Shown here in pieces: positions 15,437-25,041 of a stretch of DNA of 64,000 bases. Position 1 is the stretch's first letter, and every line of letters begins with the position of its first letter. The notes below the pieces were generated by a model. That model was not told where the DNA came from. It ran no database searches and saw only the letters and a list, made by a program, of their open reading frames with translations. This stretch comes from Flavobacterium fragile (GTDB lineage Bacteria > Bacteroidota > Bacteroidia > Flavobacteriales > Flavobacteriaceae). The position numbers and the translations under genes are program-made. The stretch covers positions 182,739 to 246,738 of the forward strand of contig NZ_JAMLJN010000004.1 in NCBI RefSeq assembly GCF_023634865.1, read 5' to 3'.

Positions 15437-18400
15437 TTATTGCTTAACAACTTTTAATGTTTTAACGTTGTCTCCAACTGTTACATTTACAATGTAAGTA
15501 CCAGAACTTAATTGAGACATATCAACTTGCGTTGAAGTAGCATTAATATTTTTAGAAATTACTTCTTGACCAATCATATTGATTACTCTGATTGAAGAAA
15601 TTTCAGTTGAATATGATACATTTAATACATCTTTAACTGGGTTAGGATAAGCTGAGAAATTAGCATTATCAAATGAACCAGATGATAAAGCCACGTCTAC
15701 TAGAATGTTATCAACAATTAAATAAAATTGATCTGCATCAGAATAAGCATTAAATCCAAAATAATAAACTCCTGATGTTGATGGTGTAAAATCAACGAAA
15801 GTATTAATAGGAGTATCATTAACAACATTTGGATAATCTGCTAATAAATTTGTCATTGCTGCTGCATTTGCAGAACTACCATAAGAAACTTTTAATTTTT
15901 CAGGAAAAGTAGTACCTGTACCACCATAACTATAAGAAATTCTATAAGTAGTACCTGCTACTAAGTTTACACCATTTGTGTAGAACCAAACATTAGCATT
16001 ATTAGAACTGTTCCATCTATAACGCAATGCTTTATTTGTGAAACCATAGCCTGGATTATTTTCAACTGTCCAAAGATTACCAGAACCAACATTTTGTTGA
16101 CTTGTACAAGAAGGTAAATTTGGTACTGTTGCAGTCTCAAAGTCTTGAGAATAAGGTACATTTTCAGCTACACAAGCAGTAGTAAAACTAAATGGTCCAG
16201 ACCATGTACTGAAGCCACCAGCACCACAATTAGCTCTTACATAAAAACTATAAGTTGTATTAGAGTTTAAGCCTGAAATAGACTGAGGATTTGTTGCTCC
16301 TGAAATAGTTGGAGTTCCTGTAGGGGTAAATCCTAAAGTTCCCCATTCAATATCCCATGAAGATGCAGTACCAGCTTCTGTCCATCCTAAACTAGCTGAA
16401 GAAGAAGTTACCGCAGTTGCATTTAAAGCTGTTGGAGGTAAACAAGATGGAGCTGGCAATATATTAACCAAGTAATCTTCTGTTTGACCAAAAGTACTTG
16501 AAGAAGCACCACATGCTTGTGTATTCAGAATCGCAGAATCATCACCACCTCTTATTCTCATTCTAGTAACTCCTAATGTTGCACCAGCTGGTACATTAAC
16601 AATAATATTAGACGTACCTCCACCACCTACACTTGTTCCTAAGGAGAATGATTCTGAAGGTTCAAAAGTTAAGTTCTGATTAAAATCAATCCAAACTCTA
16701 CTAAATTGAGTTCCATCTGTTCCCATGGTAACAGAAACTGTAGAATTTAATCCAGCAGTCATAGTTGGAATCGCGATCGGAGTAGGTTGTTGAGAAGTAA
16801 AATCTTCATAATAAGGTAAAACATTTCCAGTTGAAGCGTTTGACCAAGAACCTATTACTACATTAGTAATATTATCTCCACCACCACCATTTGAATAAGT
16901 TGGAACACAGTAACATCCGTTAGTATTTGTTGTAAAAGTTCGTTCTATACATCCAACAGCTGGCCCATTAGCATTATATGGTGTAACTGTATAATAGTAT
17001 GTAGTATTTACTGTTCCAGCAAAAACATATGAAATTGAAGAACCTAAGTTTTGATTATTCAAAACATCATTCCCTCCTGAAGTCGTACCAATAGTCAAAT
17101 TATAACCATCAGCTCCAGAAACAGCATCCCAAGAAATAGTATTATTGAAATTTCCACAAGTTGGATGGGGAGTTGCAACAACATTTGAAGCACATGCAGG
17201 TGGAGTCACTGGAGTTTCTTCAACAGTAACATCATCAATAAGAATATCATGATAAAAAGTTGAACCTCCATTAGCAACACCGGTAACTGTGAAACGAATT
17301 TGAATAGGACCTGTAATAGTTAAACTTGATAAATTAGTTGTAAATACAACCCAGTTTGGACCTAAATTATCAGAAACAGTATTAACTAAATTCCAAGCAG
17401 CTCCATCCCATACTTCAACTTGTAAAAGATTTCGTGCAGCATCATTTACGTTATTTCCAAAAACAGCATATTTTAATCTTGGTGTAGTTAATGGCGTAAC
17501 ATCAATAAAAGGAGTTAACAAACTACTAACTTCACCATCTGTATTGTCTGAACCATCCATTCCAATAAAAGTACCTCCAGCTGCATTGAAATCAGGTGCA
17601 AGATCCGCACCATAATCTGCAAAACCAGCAGGTGTAGAAACATTACTACCAAATTCCCAAGCTGTAGGACCTGTTTGAGACCAACAAGAAGGGAAAGTAT
17701 TAGTCGCAAAAGGTTGGTTGAAAGGCGCAACAAACACTGCACATAATGTTCTAAAAGGAACAGGACCTACCCATGCACTATTACCATCAACTCCACAATT
17801 AGCTCTTACCCAAAATTCATAGTTAGTATTTGGGTTTAATGTATTAACTGTTAAAGGTAAAGTTGTAATATCAACAATATCTCCAGCAACTGTAGGAACA
17901 CCACCTCCTGCTAATTGCACTACAAGTTCGTAGTCAAATTGAGTTCCTGTAGGATCTACCCATGATAAATCAGCACCATTAGAAGTAATATTCGTAGCAG
18001 TTAATGTAGTTGGCTCAACACATGGCGGAGTAAGTCTTACTTGAATATTATCAATTGAAAAATCAATTGCTGCAGCACCATTAGCCGCTCCTTCCACTGC
18101 TCTAAAAGCAAATCTAATATTTTGACCAGCATAAGCATCCAAATCAATAACATTTGGTGTACCCGTATTTAATGGAATATTTGCATTCGCTGCATTATAT
18201 GTATATAAAACTGTCCAATTTGTCATTCCAGTTGAAACTAATACTTCCACGAAATCATCAGATTCCCATGGTGTAGTTGGAGCACCTGTTCCACCTGATT
18301 GAGTTGCAGCAGCATCAAATTTTAATTCATAACCTGTGGCAGGTATAGCATAAAGCGGAGAAATAATCCAATCATTATCAACAGCACCATCAATTAAAAT

Positions 18401-19549
18401 TCTAGCGGCACCTGTAGTTCCTTGATTTCCAAAACCATCAACAACCCACGCACCAGACAAGAAAGTTGTAGGCCCTGCTGTTAAATCACCATTGTCAGCT
18501 TCTTGCCAACAAGTTGGTAAGAAAACATCTAATGTTTCTAGTGATGGTACAGTTAATGCACCACATGGATTAAGAGTCGCTGTTGTAGATACAGCGGTTT
18601 CTGCTGAAACTGTACAAGTAACTCTCAATCTGTACATAATCATAGAACCCCCAAAAACAGGTGGCGTATAAGATAATGTAGTTGCACCTGTACCACCAAC
18701 GGCATTTACCCAGTTTGTTCCATCTGTGGATTGCTCCCATTGATAAGACAAACTAGAAACACCGGAAGTTTGACCCGTTACTGTTAAAACAGCTGACGCT
18801 TGACCTGATAACAAAGTTTGAGTTGCAGGAGCAACTGTACCTGCAACAGGTGTTCCTGAACAAGGTAGAGGAGGTGTAAATCTATAAAAAGTTCCAGATG
18901 GGATTGATGAAAGATTATCTGTAATAAATGTTGATGTATTATTTGTATTTGTTGTTACATTAACATTATTAAAGATTGCAGTGGCAGTTGCTAAACCTAT
19001 GGAATATCCATTTGTAGCCGTTACTACACCAGTACCGTAATTAAAGGTGATAATGTTTGTTGTTTCTTCTAATACGCACTGAAATCTGCCATTTGCAGCT
19101 CCTGTGGTATTTCTTGGAATTGTTACAAACCATTCAATTACTAGTTTTCTGTTAGGAGCTGAACCAGTAACAACATAACTTACATTTCCACCACCTGCAG
19201 CAGAGCCTGTAGCTACATCATCCCAATATGGAAATATAGCAGGAGTGTTTGTATTTGCATTTGCTGCAGAGTTAGTAAAAGCAGTTGTTACAGCCGCAGC
19301 ACCTAACCTAACCAACCCATTTGTATTGACTGAAAATTGGGTATAATCGGTTCCAGCATAGTTAAAAGTAAATCCTATACCTGTTACTGCTGAAGCAGTA
19401 TCATCAGAGCCAGAGCCAATTAACTGAATCGAACCTGACATAGGTTCCATTGTACCAGTAGTCCCTGTTGAAAAGGAATAAGAATTTACTTGAGCATTTA
19501 TTTGCCAGCACGTAAAGAGCGCAAATAAAAATAAAGTAATTTTTTTCAT
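15437..19549 (-). CDS. Large secreted adhesin-like protein with Fn3, GEVED and T9SS type A sorting domain
   Basis: A 1370-residue exported protein, likely displayed or released at the cell surface by the type IX secretion system. A signal peptide ends at about residue 19 (CWQINAQ). The long extracellular part is rich in Thr, Asn, Gly and Ala. It has fibronectin type III-like modules near residues 513-610 and 1036-1130 (both with NxNTxYxFxVRANCG), regions resembling cleaved-adhesin/jelly-roll domains, and a GEVED domain near 880-1036 that includes WIDFNQNLTFE and ends GQTEDYLVNIL. The last 75 residues, from SAYPNPVKDVLNVSYS to TYIVNVTVGDNVKTLKVVKQ, are a type A C-terminal sorting signal. It is monocistronic, bounded by terminators. 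Its ligand is unknown. Confidence 0.92.
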   Translation of the reverse strand: MKKITLFLFALFTCWQINAQVNSYSFSTGTTGTMEPMSGSIQLIGSGSDDTASAVTGIGFTFNYAGTDYTQFSVNTNGLVRLGAAAVTTAFTNSAANANTNTPAIFPYWDDVATGSAAGGGNVSYVVTGSAPNRKLVIEWFVTIPRNTTGAANGRFQCVLEETTNIITFNYGTGVVTATNGYSIGLATATAIFNNVNVTTNTNNTSTFITDNLSSIPSGTFYRFTPPLPCSGTPVAGTVAPATQTLLSGQASAVLTVTGQTSGVSSLSYQWEQSTDGTNWVNAVGGTGATTLSYTPPVFGGSMIMYRLRVTCTVSAETAVSTTATLNPCGALTVPSLETLDVFLPTCWQEADNGDLTAGPTTFLSGAWVVDGFGNQGTTGAARILIDGAVDNDWIISPLYAIPATGYELKFDAAATQSGGTGAPTTPWESDDFVEVLVSTGMTNWTVLYTYNAANANIPLNTGTPNVIDLDAYAGQNIRFAFRAVEGAANGAAAIDFSIDNIQVRLTPPCVEPTTLTATNITSNGADLSWVDPTGTQFDYELVVQLAGGGVPTVAGDIVDITTLPLTVNTLNPNTNYEFWVRANCGVDGNSAWVGPVPFRTLCAVFVAPFNQPFATNTFPSCWSQTGPTAWEFGSNVSTPAGFADYGADLAPDFNAAGGTFIGMDGSDNTDGEVSSLLTPFIDVTPLTTPRLKYAVFGNNVNDAARNLLQVEVWDGAAWNLVNTVSDNLGPNWVVFTTNLSSLTITGPIQIRFTVTGVANGGSTFYHDILIDDVTVEETPVTPPACASNVVATPHPTCGNFNNTISWDAVSGADGYNLTIGTTSGGNDVLNNQNLGSSISYVFAGTVNTTYYYTVTPYNANGPAVGCIERTFTTNTNGCYCVPTYSNGGGGDNITNVVIGSWSNASTGNVLPYYEDFTSQQPTPIAIPTMTAGLNSTVSVTMGTDGTQFSRVWIDFNQNLTFEPSESFSLGTSVGGGGTSNIIVNVPAGATLGVTRMRIRGGDDSAILNTQACGASSSTFGQTEDYLVNILPAPSCLPPTALNATAVTSSSASLGWTEAGTASSWDIEWGTLGFTPTGTPTISGATNPQSISGLNSNTTYSFYVRANCGAGGFSTWSGPFSFTTACVAENVPYSQDFETATVPNLPSCTSQQNVGSGNLWTVENNPGYGFTNKALRYRWNSSNNANVWFYTNGVNLVAGTTYRISYSYGGTGTTFPEKLKVSYGSSANAAAMTNLLADYPNVVNDTPINTFVDFTPSTSGVYYFGFNAYSDADQFYLIVDNILVDVALSSGSFDNANFSAYPNPVKDVLNVSYSTEISSIRVINMIGQEVISKNINATSTQVDMSQLSSGTYIVNVTVGDNVKTLKVVKQ

Positions 19550-19631
19550 GAAATAATTAATTAATTGTTAAGCATTTGCTAAATTAAAAATAAAATTCAA
19601 TGTGCCAAACAATTATTAGTAATTAAATAAC

Positions 19632-19667
19632 AAAAAACAAGAAATCCTGAATAAATCAGGATTTCTT
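19632..19667 (-). terminator. Terminator of fabV
   Basis: AAGAAATCCTGA (19639-19650) and TCAGGATTTCTT (19656-19667) form a 12 bp perfect stem with a 5 nt loop. On the minus strand a T-rich tract follows, 24 bp past the fabV stop. Confidence 0.85.
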
Positions 19668-19690
19668 AACATATTTTATTAAAAATGTAA

Positions 19691-20881
19691 TTATTTAATA
19701 CTTGGTATCATAACCATTTCGTTTGTATCAGCTTGATAATCTACACCTGCAAATCCAAAACCGAATAAATTTAGAAAATCTTGTTTGTATCCGGCTAAAT
19801 CACCTAATTCTACTAAAGTTTCAGTAGTAGATTCTCCCCATAATTTAGCAATTTTTTCTTGTACATCGGTTCTCATTTCCCAATCATCAATACGGATCCT
19901 TCCTTTATCATCTGTTGGGACAACATGACCAGCATACAATCTTTCTGAAAATAAACGTTGAATTTGCTCGATACAGCCTTCGTGAATACCTTCCGCTTTC
20001 ATGATTTTATATAATAATGAAATATACAATGGAATTACCGGAATTGCCGAACTTGCTTGGGTTACTAAAGCTTTATTCACAGAAACATAGGCTTTACCTT
20101 TTATATCAGCTAATTTATCTGTAATTTCAAAAGCAGTAGCTTCTAAATGATCTTTCGCTCTACCAATGGTACCTTTTCTGTAAACTGCTTCTGTAACTTC
20201 TGGTCCAATGTAAGAATAGGCAACGGTTGTTGCTCCTTCTGCTAACACTCCTGCTCCTTTTAATGCATCCATCCACATAGACCAATCTTCTCCGCCCATT
20301 ACCACAACTGTATTGGCAATATCTTCTTCGTTGGCTGGCTCTATCGAAACACTTGTTACGTTACCCGTGTGAAAATCAACTGTTTTATTAGTAAAAGTTG
20401 ATCCAATAGGTTTTAAAGTAGAACGATGTAAAACTCCAGTTACAGGATGTTGACGTACTGGAGAAGCCAAACTGTAAACAACTAAATCTACCTGACCTAA
20501 ATCTGCTTTAATCATGTCGATAGTTTGTTGTTTCACTTCATTTGAAAAGGCATCCCCGTTGATGCTTTTTGCATATAAACCTGCTTTATTAGCTTCTACT
20601 TCAAAAGCAGCTGAATTGTACCAACCAGGAGACGCTGTTTTTCCTTCTGCGGGTGCTTTTTCAAAAAACACACCAATAGTAGCTGCATCAGAACCAAAAG
20701 CACTTGTAATTCTTGAAGCCAAACCAAAACCTGTTGAAGCACCAATAACTAAAACGCGCTTAGGTCCATTGATTTTTCCTTTTGATTTTACGTATTCAAT
20801 TTGATTTTTTACATTTTGCTCGCAACCTTTTGGATGAGCTGTCAAACAAATAAATCCTCGCATTCTTGGTTCAATAATCAT
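19691..20881 (-). CDS. fabV: Trans-2-enoyl-CoA/enoyl-ACP reductase FabV
   Basis: NADH-dependent enoyl reductase of type II fatty acid synthesis, a triclosan-tolerant alternative to FabI. The 396-residue length fits FabV/TER. The N-terminus MIIEPRMRGFICLTAHPKGC is diagnostic. The Rossmann motif is VLVIGASTGFGLASRI (about residues 44-59). The catalytic Tyr/Lys region is AYSYIGPEVTEAVYRKGTIGRAKDHLE (Tyr near 225-238, Lys eight residues later). The C-terminus has the family's FNLFGFGFAGVDYQAD-type ending. It is a single-gene unit with its own promoter, part of which lies inside the 3' end of recN, and its own terminator. No fabI is visible in this window. Confidence 0.96.
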   Translation of the reverse strand: MIIEPRMRGFICLTAHPKGCEQNVKNQIEYVKSKGKINGPKRVLVIGASTGFGLASRITSAFGSDAATIGVFFEKAPAEGKTASPGWYNSAAFEVEANKAGLYAKSINGDAFSNEVKQQTIDMIKADLGQVDLVVYSLASPVRQHPVTGVLHRSTLKPIGSTFTNKTVDFHTGNVTSVSIEPANEEDIANTVVVMGGEDWSMWMDALKGAGVLAEGATTVAYSYIGPEVTEAVYRKGTIGRAKDHLEATAFEITDKLADIKGKAYVSVNKALVTQASSAIPVIPLYISLLYKIMKAEGIHEGCIEQIQRLFSERLYAGHVVPTDDKGRIRIDDWEMRTDVQEKIAKLWGESTTETLVELGDLAGYKQDFLNLFGFGFAGVDYQADTNEMVMIPSIK

Positions 20882-20925
20882 CTTAATTTTATTTTAATTG
20901 GTTTGTTGTTTTTTTATCTAAAAAA

Positions 20926-20956
20926 CAAATGTACTTTAAATTATTAATTCAACAAA
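20926..20956 (-). promoter_or_regulatory. Promoter of fabV, overlapping the recN 3' end
   Basis: On the minus strand TTTG (20953-20956), a 19 bp spacer and TACATTTG (20926-20933) match the Bacteroidetes consensus exactly. The -33 box lies inside the recN coding sequence, and a 45 bp leader precedes the fabV ATG. Confidence 0.75.
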
Positions 20957-22596
20957 GCTTTTGCATGTTGTAAAGCTGATTCCGTAATGTCTTTACCTGA
21001 AAGCATTTCAGCTATTTGTTGGATTCTTTCTTCTGTAGTTAAAAGATTTAATTCTGAAATTGTAGTTTCGCCCAGATTACGTTTCGAAACCTTGTAATGA
21101 GAATTTCCTTTGGCTGCAATTTGAGGTAAATGTGTAATGGCAAATACTTGCATAGTCTTACTCATTTCTTTCATGATCTCCCCCATTTTTATTGCAATTT
21201 CTCCTGAAACCCCAGTATCAATCTCATCAAAAATTATAGTAGGAAGTTTTGAATAATTTGCCAAAATTGCTTTTATAGCCAACATAATTCGAGACATTTC
21301 TCCACCCGATGCTACTTTCTTTAGCAAGCCAAAACTAGTTCCTTTATTAGCTGAGAATAATAATACTACTTCGTCTTTACCTTTAACACCATAAGAATCA
21401 GAGTGATTAATTTCAATTTGAAAATTAGCTTCTAGCATTCCCAGCTGAGCCAAAATTGTTCTGATTTTTTCTATCAGAATTGGAGCCGCTTTCTTTCTAT
21501 TTTCAAAAATCGAATAGGCAATTTCATCAACCTTTTTTTGTTTCACCTTCAAGTCAGATGCTAATTTATTGATTGCTCCATCCAAGTCATCAACACGAAT
21601 TACTTTAGCATCTAATTCATTTTGAATAACTAATAATTCAGCTATAGTTTGTACTTGGTGTTTCTTTTGTAGTGTGTAGATCGTCTGTAGTTTGGTGTTG
21701 ACCAATTCTAAACGTTCTGGATCGGCTACAATTTTATCATTACTTTGCTCACATTCTGAAATTATATCTTCAATTTCGAGTAAACTGCTTGACATGCGCT
21801 CTAATAACTGTGCATTAGAAATCGAAAAATTAGCCACTTTTTGTAATGCTAATTTAATTTCTTTCAAGTTTACAATTGCTCCTACTTGTTCTTCATTGGC
21901 AATGGCTAAAACTCGTTCAAAATTTTCTTTTATGAATTCTACATTACTCAATTGTTCCAATTCTTGTTCTAAAGTTTCTTGCTCGCCTTCTACTAAATTA
22001 GCTGCTAAAAGTTCGTTCAATAAAAAAGAATTGTATTCATGCTCTTTAACCAAAGTCTCTTTTTCTTCAATTAATTGCTTCAATTCTTTTTGAATTGATT
22101 TGAAGTCAGATAGCGCAATTTTATAAGAAGTAAGGAGTTCAACATTATTAGCAACCGCATCTAAAATTTCAATTTGATAATTTTCTTCGGTAAGTTCTCT
22201 AGTTTGATGCTGGGAATGAATATCAAGTAACATTGCCCCTAATTCCTGTAATTCTTGAAGATTTACAGGACTATCATTTACAAAAGCGCGCGATTTCCCT
22301 GAAGGTAAAATTTCCCTCCTGATAATGGTTTTATCTTCATAATCCATATCGTTATCTTCAAAAAAAGATTGAAGATTGTAATTAGAAATCGCAAATTGTG
22401 CTTCAATAATGCATTTTTGTTCTTTGTCTTTTAAAGAAGTTAAATCAGCTCTATTACCTAAAACCAATCCCAAAGCACCTAGAAGAATCGATTTTCCGGC
22501 ACCCGTTTCCCCTGTAATAACAGAAAACTGATTGGAAAAATCAGTTTCAAGCGATTCTATTAACGCATAATTTTTTATGGATAGTGAAAGTAACAT
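20944..22596 (-). CDS. recN: DNA repair protein RecN
   Basis: SMC-like ATPase that acts at double-strand breaks. The 550-residue length is typical. N-terminal Walker A is VITGETGAGKSILLGALGLVLG (about residues 29-50). A helical, glutamate-rich coiled-coil middle (about 155-370) follows. The C-terminal half holds the ABC signature KVASGGEMSRIMLAIK and Walker B PTIIFDEIDTGVSGEIA, then the H-loop VFAITHLPQIAA. ATG at 22596 was preferred to the in-frame TTG one codon upstream. It is the last gene of the bamD-rpoZ-coaBC-DUF4835-recN run and starts 21 bp after the DUF4835 stop. Confidence 0.97.
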   Translation of the reverse strand: MLLSLSIKNYALIESLETDFSNQFSVITGETGAGKSILLGALGLVLGNRADLTSLKDKEQKCIIEAQFAISNYNLQSFFEDNDMDYEDKTIIRREILPSGKSRAFVNDSPVNLQELQELGAMLLDIHSQHQTRELTEENYQIEILDAVANNVELLTSYKIALSDFKSIQKELKQLIEEKETLVKEHEYNSFLLNELLAANLVEGEQETLEQELEQLSNVEFIKENFERVLAIANEEQVGAIVNLKEIKLALQKVANFSISNAQLLERMSSSLLEIEDIISECEQSNDKIVADPERLELVNTKLQTIYTLQKKHQVQTIAELLVIQNELDAKVIRVDDLDGAINKLASDLKVKQKKVDEIAYSIFENRKKAAPILIEKIRTILAQLGMLEANFQIEINHSDSYGVKGKDEVVLLFSANKGTSFGLLKKVASGGEMSRIMLAIKAILANYSKLPTIIFDEIDTGVSGEIAIKMGEIMKEMSKTMQVFAITHLPQIAAKGNSHYKVSKRNLGETTISELNLLTTEERIQQIAEMLSGKDITESALQHAKALLN

Positions 22597-22617
22597 CAAT
22601 AATGGATTAAAATGTAA

Positions 22618-23508
22618 TTATTTAATTCTACTCCACTTTTGAGAGTTTAATGGAGATATTCTATTTAATGTTTCTACTAATTCTACAGTTTCAACTCTTG
22701 GACCCCCACTAAAAATCGCTACAATTTCATCTGCTTTGGCATCAAAAAAAGTTCTAGTAAGCAATGCATTAGGTCGAGAACGTTGAATTTCTGAAAGTGT
22801 TTTTATCGCAGTAATAATTCCTTCTTTACCTTTTTTAACATCATCAGCCATCACATCTAAACCAAGTCGGTGGTACTGATAAAGAGCTTGTCTAAAAGGA
22901 TTAAAAGTACTTGAAAGTAAATCGGAAATCAAAAAGTTACGATTATTATTATTCCCTTCCGATTGGCTCCATCCTTTATAACCACTTGTTTGAGCTACAT
23001 TCACTATAGTTGAAGCAATTTGAAGATGTTCAGTTCCACCTAATTCTGAAAAAGAATCCTGATCTAAACCAATAATTAAGTTAGCATAAAAAGCCAAGAC
23101 GGAAACTAAATTTGAATTAAACGTATTTTGATCATAAATTAAATTTTCAAATTCTATAAACCTAAAGGTAAAATTTTTATCATTTATGTTTACAATTGGA
23201 CTCATTAAAGTTGAATTGAAAACAGGTCGCGATGATTGAATTTGTAAAGTTGCTTCAAAATTATTGGAAGCATAAGATGTAACATTAATAAAAAAATTAC
23301 ACTCTATTTTCTCTGTTGGTAAATACTCTTTAGTAGTCCATTTCGTTGCATTTAAAAATTCTTTAACTTGAGTTTCTAAATTTTTAAATAATTGCGGATT
23401 CCCGTTCGTAACTTGTTGAAAATTAACAGACACAGTAGCATTTAATTCTTGAGATATCAAATTTACTGTTGAAAAGAAGAAAACCACTAATAGAAATATT
23501 TTACGCAT
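22618..23508 (-). CDS. DUF4835-family secreted protein
   Basis: A 296-residue exported protein of unknown function with the Bacteroidetes-specific DUF4835 layout. It has a signal peptide MRKIFLLVVFFFSTVNLISQ, then ELNATVSVNFQQV, the TKWTTKEYLPTEKIECNF-type block, the FTFRFIEFENL and LAFYANLIIGLDQDSFS blocks and the C-terminal RSRPNALLTRTFFDAKADE. The start overlaps the coaBC end by 8 bp, indicating translational coupling. In this group it recurs between coaBC and recN and downstream of bamD, so an envelope role is plausible but unproven. Confidence 0.88.
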   Translation of the reverse strand: MRKIFLLVVFFFSTVNLISQELNATVSVNFQQVTNGNPQLFKNLETQVKEFLNATKWTTKEYLPTEKIECNFFINVTSYASNNFEATLQIQSSRPVFNSTLMSPIVNINDKNFTFRFIEFENLIYDQNTFNSNLVSVLAFYANLIIGLDQDSFSELGGTEHLQIASTIVNVAQTSGYKGWSQSEGNNNNRNFLISDLLSSTFNPFRQALYQYHRLGLDVMADDVKKGKEGIITAIKTLSEIQRSRPNALLTRTFFDAKADEIVAIFSGGPRVETVELVETLNRISPLNSQKWSRIK

Positions 23509-24712
23509 TATAAAATTGAATTATTTTATTAATAATATCTTGAGCTACCTCTTCCTTCGATTTTAACTCTTTAGGTTCAATTGTAAAATCCTTTGAAATG
23601 AAAGTTACTTTATTGGTAGGTTGTCCAAAACCAGCTCCTTTATCATTTAGCGAATTTAAAACAATCAAATCTAAGTTTTTTTTCTGAATTTTTTGCTTTG
23701 CATGTTCAATTTCGTTTTCTGTCTCTAATGCAAAACCTATCAAAAACTGTTTCTTTTTAATGGCTCCCAAAGAAGCTAAGATATCTTTTGTTTTCTCTAA
23801 TTCAATTGTAAACGTAACTTCGTTCTTTTTTATTTTCTGATTAGCTACATTTTTAGGACGATAATCGGCTACTGCTGCTGCTGCAATCGCAACATCTACA
23901 TTATCATAATATTTATGACAAGCATTATACATTTCTTCAGCCGAAGTTACACGAACCAATTGAATCGAACTATTTTTTACATTTAAATGTGTTGGACCAG
24001 AAACCAAAATAACTTCTGCTCCTTTATTTGCAGCTTCGTTAGCAATATCAAATCCCATTTTTCCGGAAGAATGATTTCCGATAAATCGAACAGGATCAAT
24101 AGCTTCGTAAGTAGGACCTGCAGTAATTAAAACTTTTTTACCTCTTAATGGTAATTTAGAGGCCAAATCATCTTCTAAAAAAGCAACTATATTTTCAGGT
24201 TCTGCCATTCTCCCTTCTCCTACCAAACCACTTGCTAACTCACCGCTTTCAGCTGGAATCATTATGTTTCCAAACATTTTTAGCTTGTGAAAACTATCCA
24301 AAGTAGATTGGTGTTTATACATATCCAAATCCATTGCTGGAGCAAAGTATACGGGACATTTAGCAGAAAGATAAGTAGCTATTAATAAGTTATCACAGTT
24401 TCCGTTAGCCATTTTAGCAAGTGTATTGGCTGTAGCGGGAGCTATCAACATAAAATCAGCCCACAAACCTAACTCTACGTGATTGTTCCATTCTCCATTA
24501 CCTTCTTCCTCGTCATAAAACGTGGAATAAACAGGATTTTTAGAAAGTGTGGCTAAAGTTAGTGGCGTAACAAAATGCAAAGAAGCAGGCGACATTACAA
24601 CTTGTACTTGTGCACCTGCTTTTATAAGTAATCTAACCAAGTTGGCTGTTTTATAAGCAGCTATACCACCAGATATACCTAGCAAGATTTTTTTACCGCT
24701 TAAAACAGACAT
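23501..24712 (-). CDS. coaBC: Bifunctional phosphopantothenoylcysteine decarboxylase / phosphopantothenate-cysteine ligase
   Basis: Carries out two consecutive steps of CoA synthesis. The 403-residue length is typical. The N-terminal FMN-dependent decarboxylase (about residues 1-185) has LLGISGGIAAYK, the HVELGLWADFMLIAPATANT block with the catalytic His, and YFAPAMDLDMYKH. The C-terminal ligase (about 190-400) has VLITAGPTYEAIDPVRFIGN, HSSGKMGFDIANEA and AAAVADYRPK. It lies 5 bp after rpoZ and overlaps the DUF4835 gene. The operon with bamD and rpoZ is the usual one in this group. Confidence 0.96.
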   Translation of the reverse strand: MSVLSGKKILLGISGGIAAYKTANLVRLLIKAGAQVQVVMSPASLHFVTPLTLATLSKNPVYSTFYDEEEGNGEWNNHVELGLWADFMLIAPATANTLAKMANGNCDNLLIATYLSAKCPVYFAPAMDLDMYKHQSTLDSFHKLKMFGNIMIPAESGELASGLVGEGRMAEPENIVAFLEDDLASKLPLRGKKVLITAGPTYEAIDPVRFIGNHSSGKMGFDIANEAANKGAEVILVSGPTHLNVKNSSIQLVRVTSAEEMYNACHKYYDNVDVAIAAAAVADYRPKNVANQKIKKNEVTFTIELEKTKDILASLGAIKKKQFLIGFALETENEIEHAKQKIQKKNLDLIVLNSLNDKGAGFGQPTNKVTFISKDFTIEPKELKSKEEVAQDIINKIIQFYNA

Positions 24713-24717
24713 ATTGA

Positions 24718-25032
24718 TTATTTTGCGTCTCTGTAATAAATTTTACCTTCTTCCCACTCCTGAACTGCTAACGCATGTGGTTTTGGTAATTTTTCATAGA
24801 ATTTTGAAACTTCTATTTGCTCTTTGTTTTCAAAAATTTCTTCTAAACTATCATTATAGGTAGCAAACTCTTCTAATTTTTCAATCAATTCTTTTTTAAT
24901 CTCAGTATTGATTTGATTAGCGCGTTTTGCCATAATAGTAATCGCTTCATAAATGTTTCCGGTAGGCTCTTCTAATTTACTTTTGTTATAAGTAATAGTG
25001 TTTACAGGAGCATTTGTTTTCTTTAAATCCAT
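24718..25032 (-). CDS. rpoZ: RNA polymerase omega subunit (Bacteroidetes type)
   Basis: A 104-residue protein matching the omega subunit as annotated in Bacteroidetes. The core helix region carries NIYEAITIMAKRANQINTEIK (about residues 26-46), equivalent to the RpoZ VxxAxxRAxQI motif. A lysine- and glutamate-rich C-terminal half follows, ending WEEGKIYYRDAK. Omega helps assemble beta' and stabilises the polymerase. It lies 9 bp after bamD and 5 bp before coaBC, as expected for the group. Divergence from the E. coli protein makes context an important part of this call. Confidence 0.88.
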   Translation of the reverse strand: MDLKKTNAPVNTITYNKSKLEEPTGNIYEAITIMAKRANQINTEIKKELIEKLEEFATYNDSLEEIFENKEQIEVSKFYEKLPKPHALAVQEWEEGKIYYRDAK

Positions 25033-25041
25033 GATTTACTT

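Noticed and set aside
15967..17742. Small minus-strand frames within the T9SS gene
   Set aside because: They are other-frame shadows of a long gene with consistent domains.
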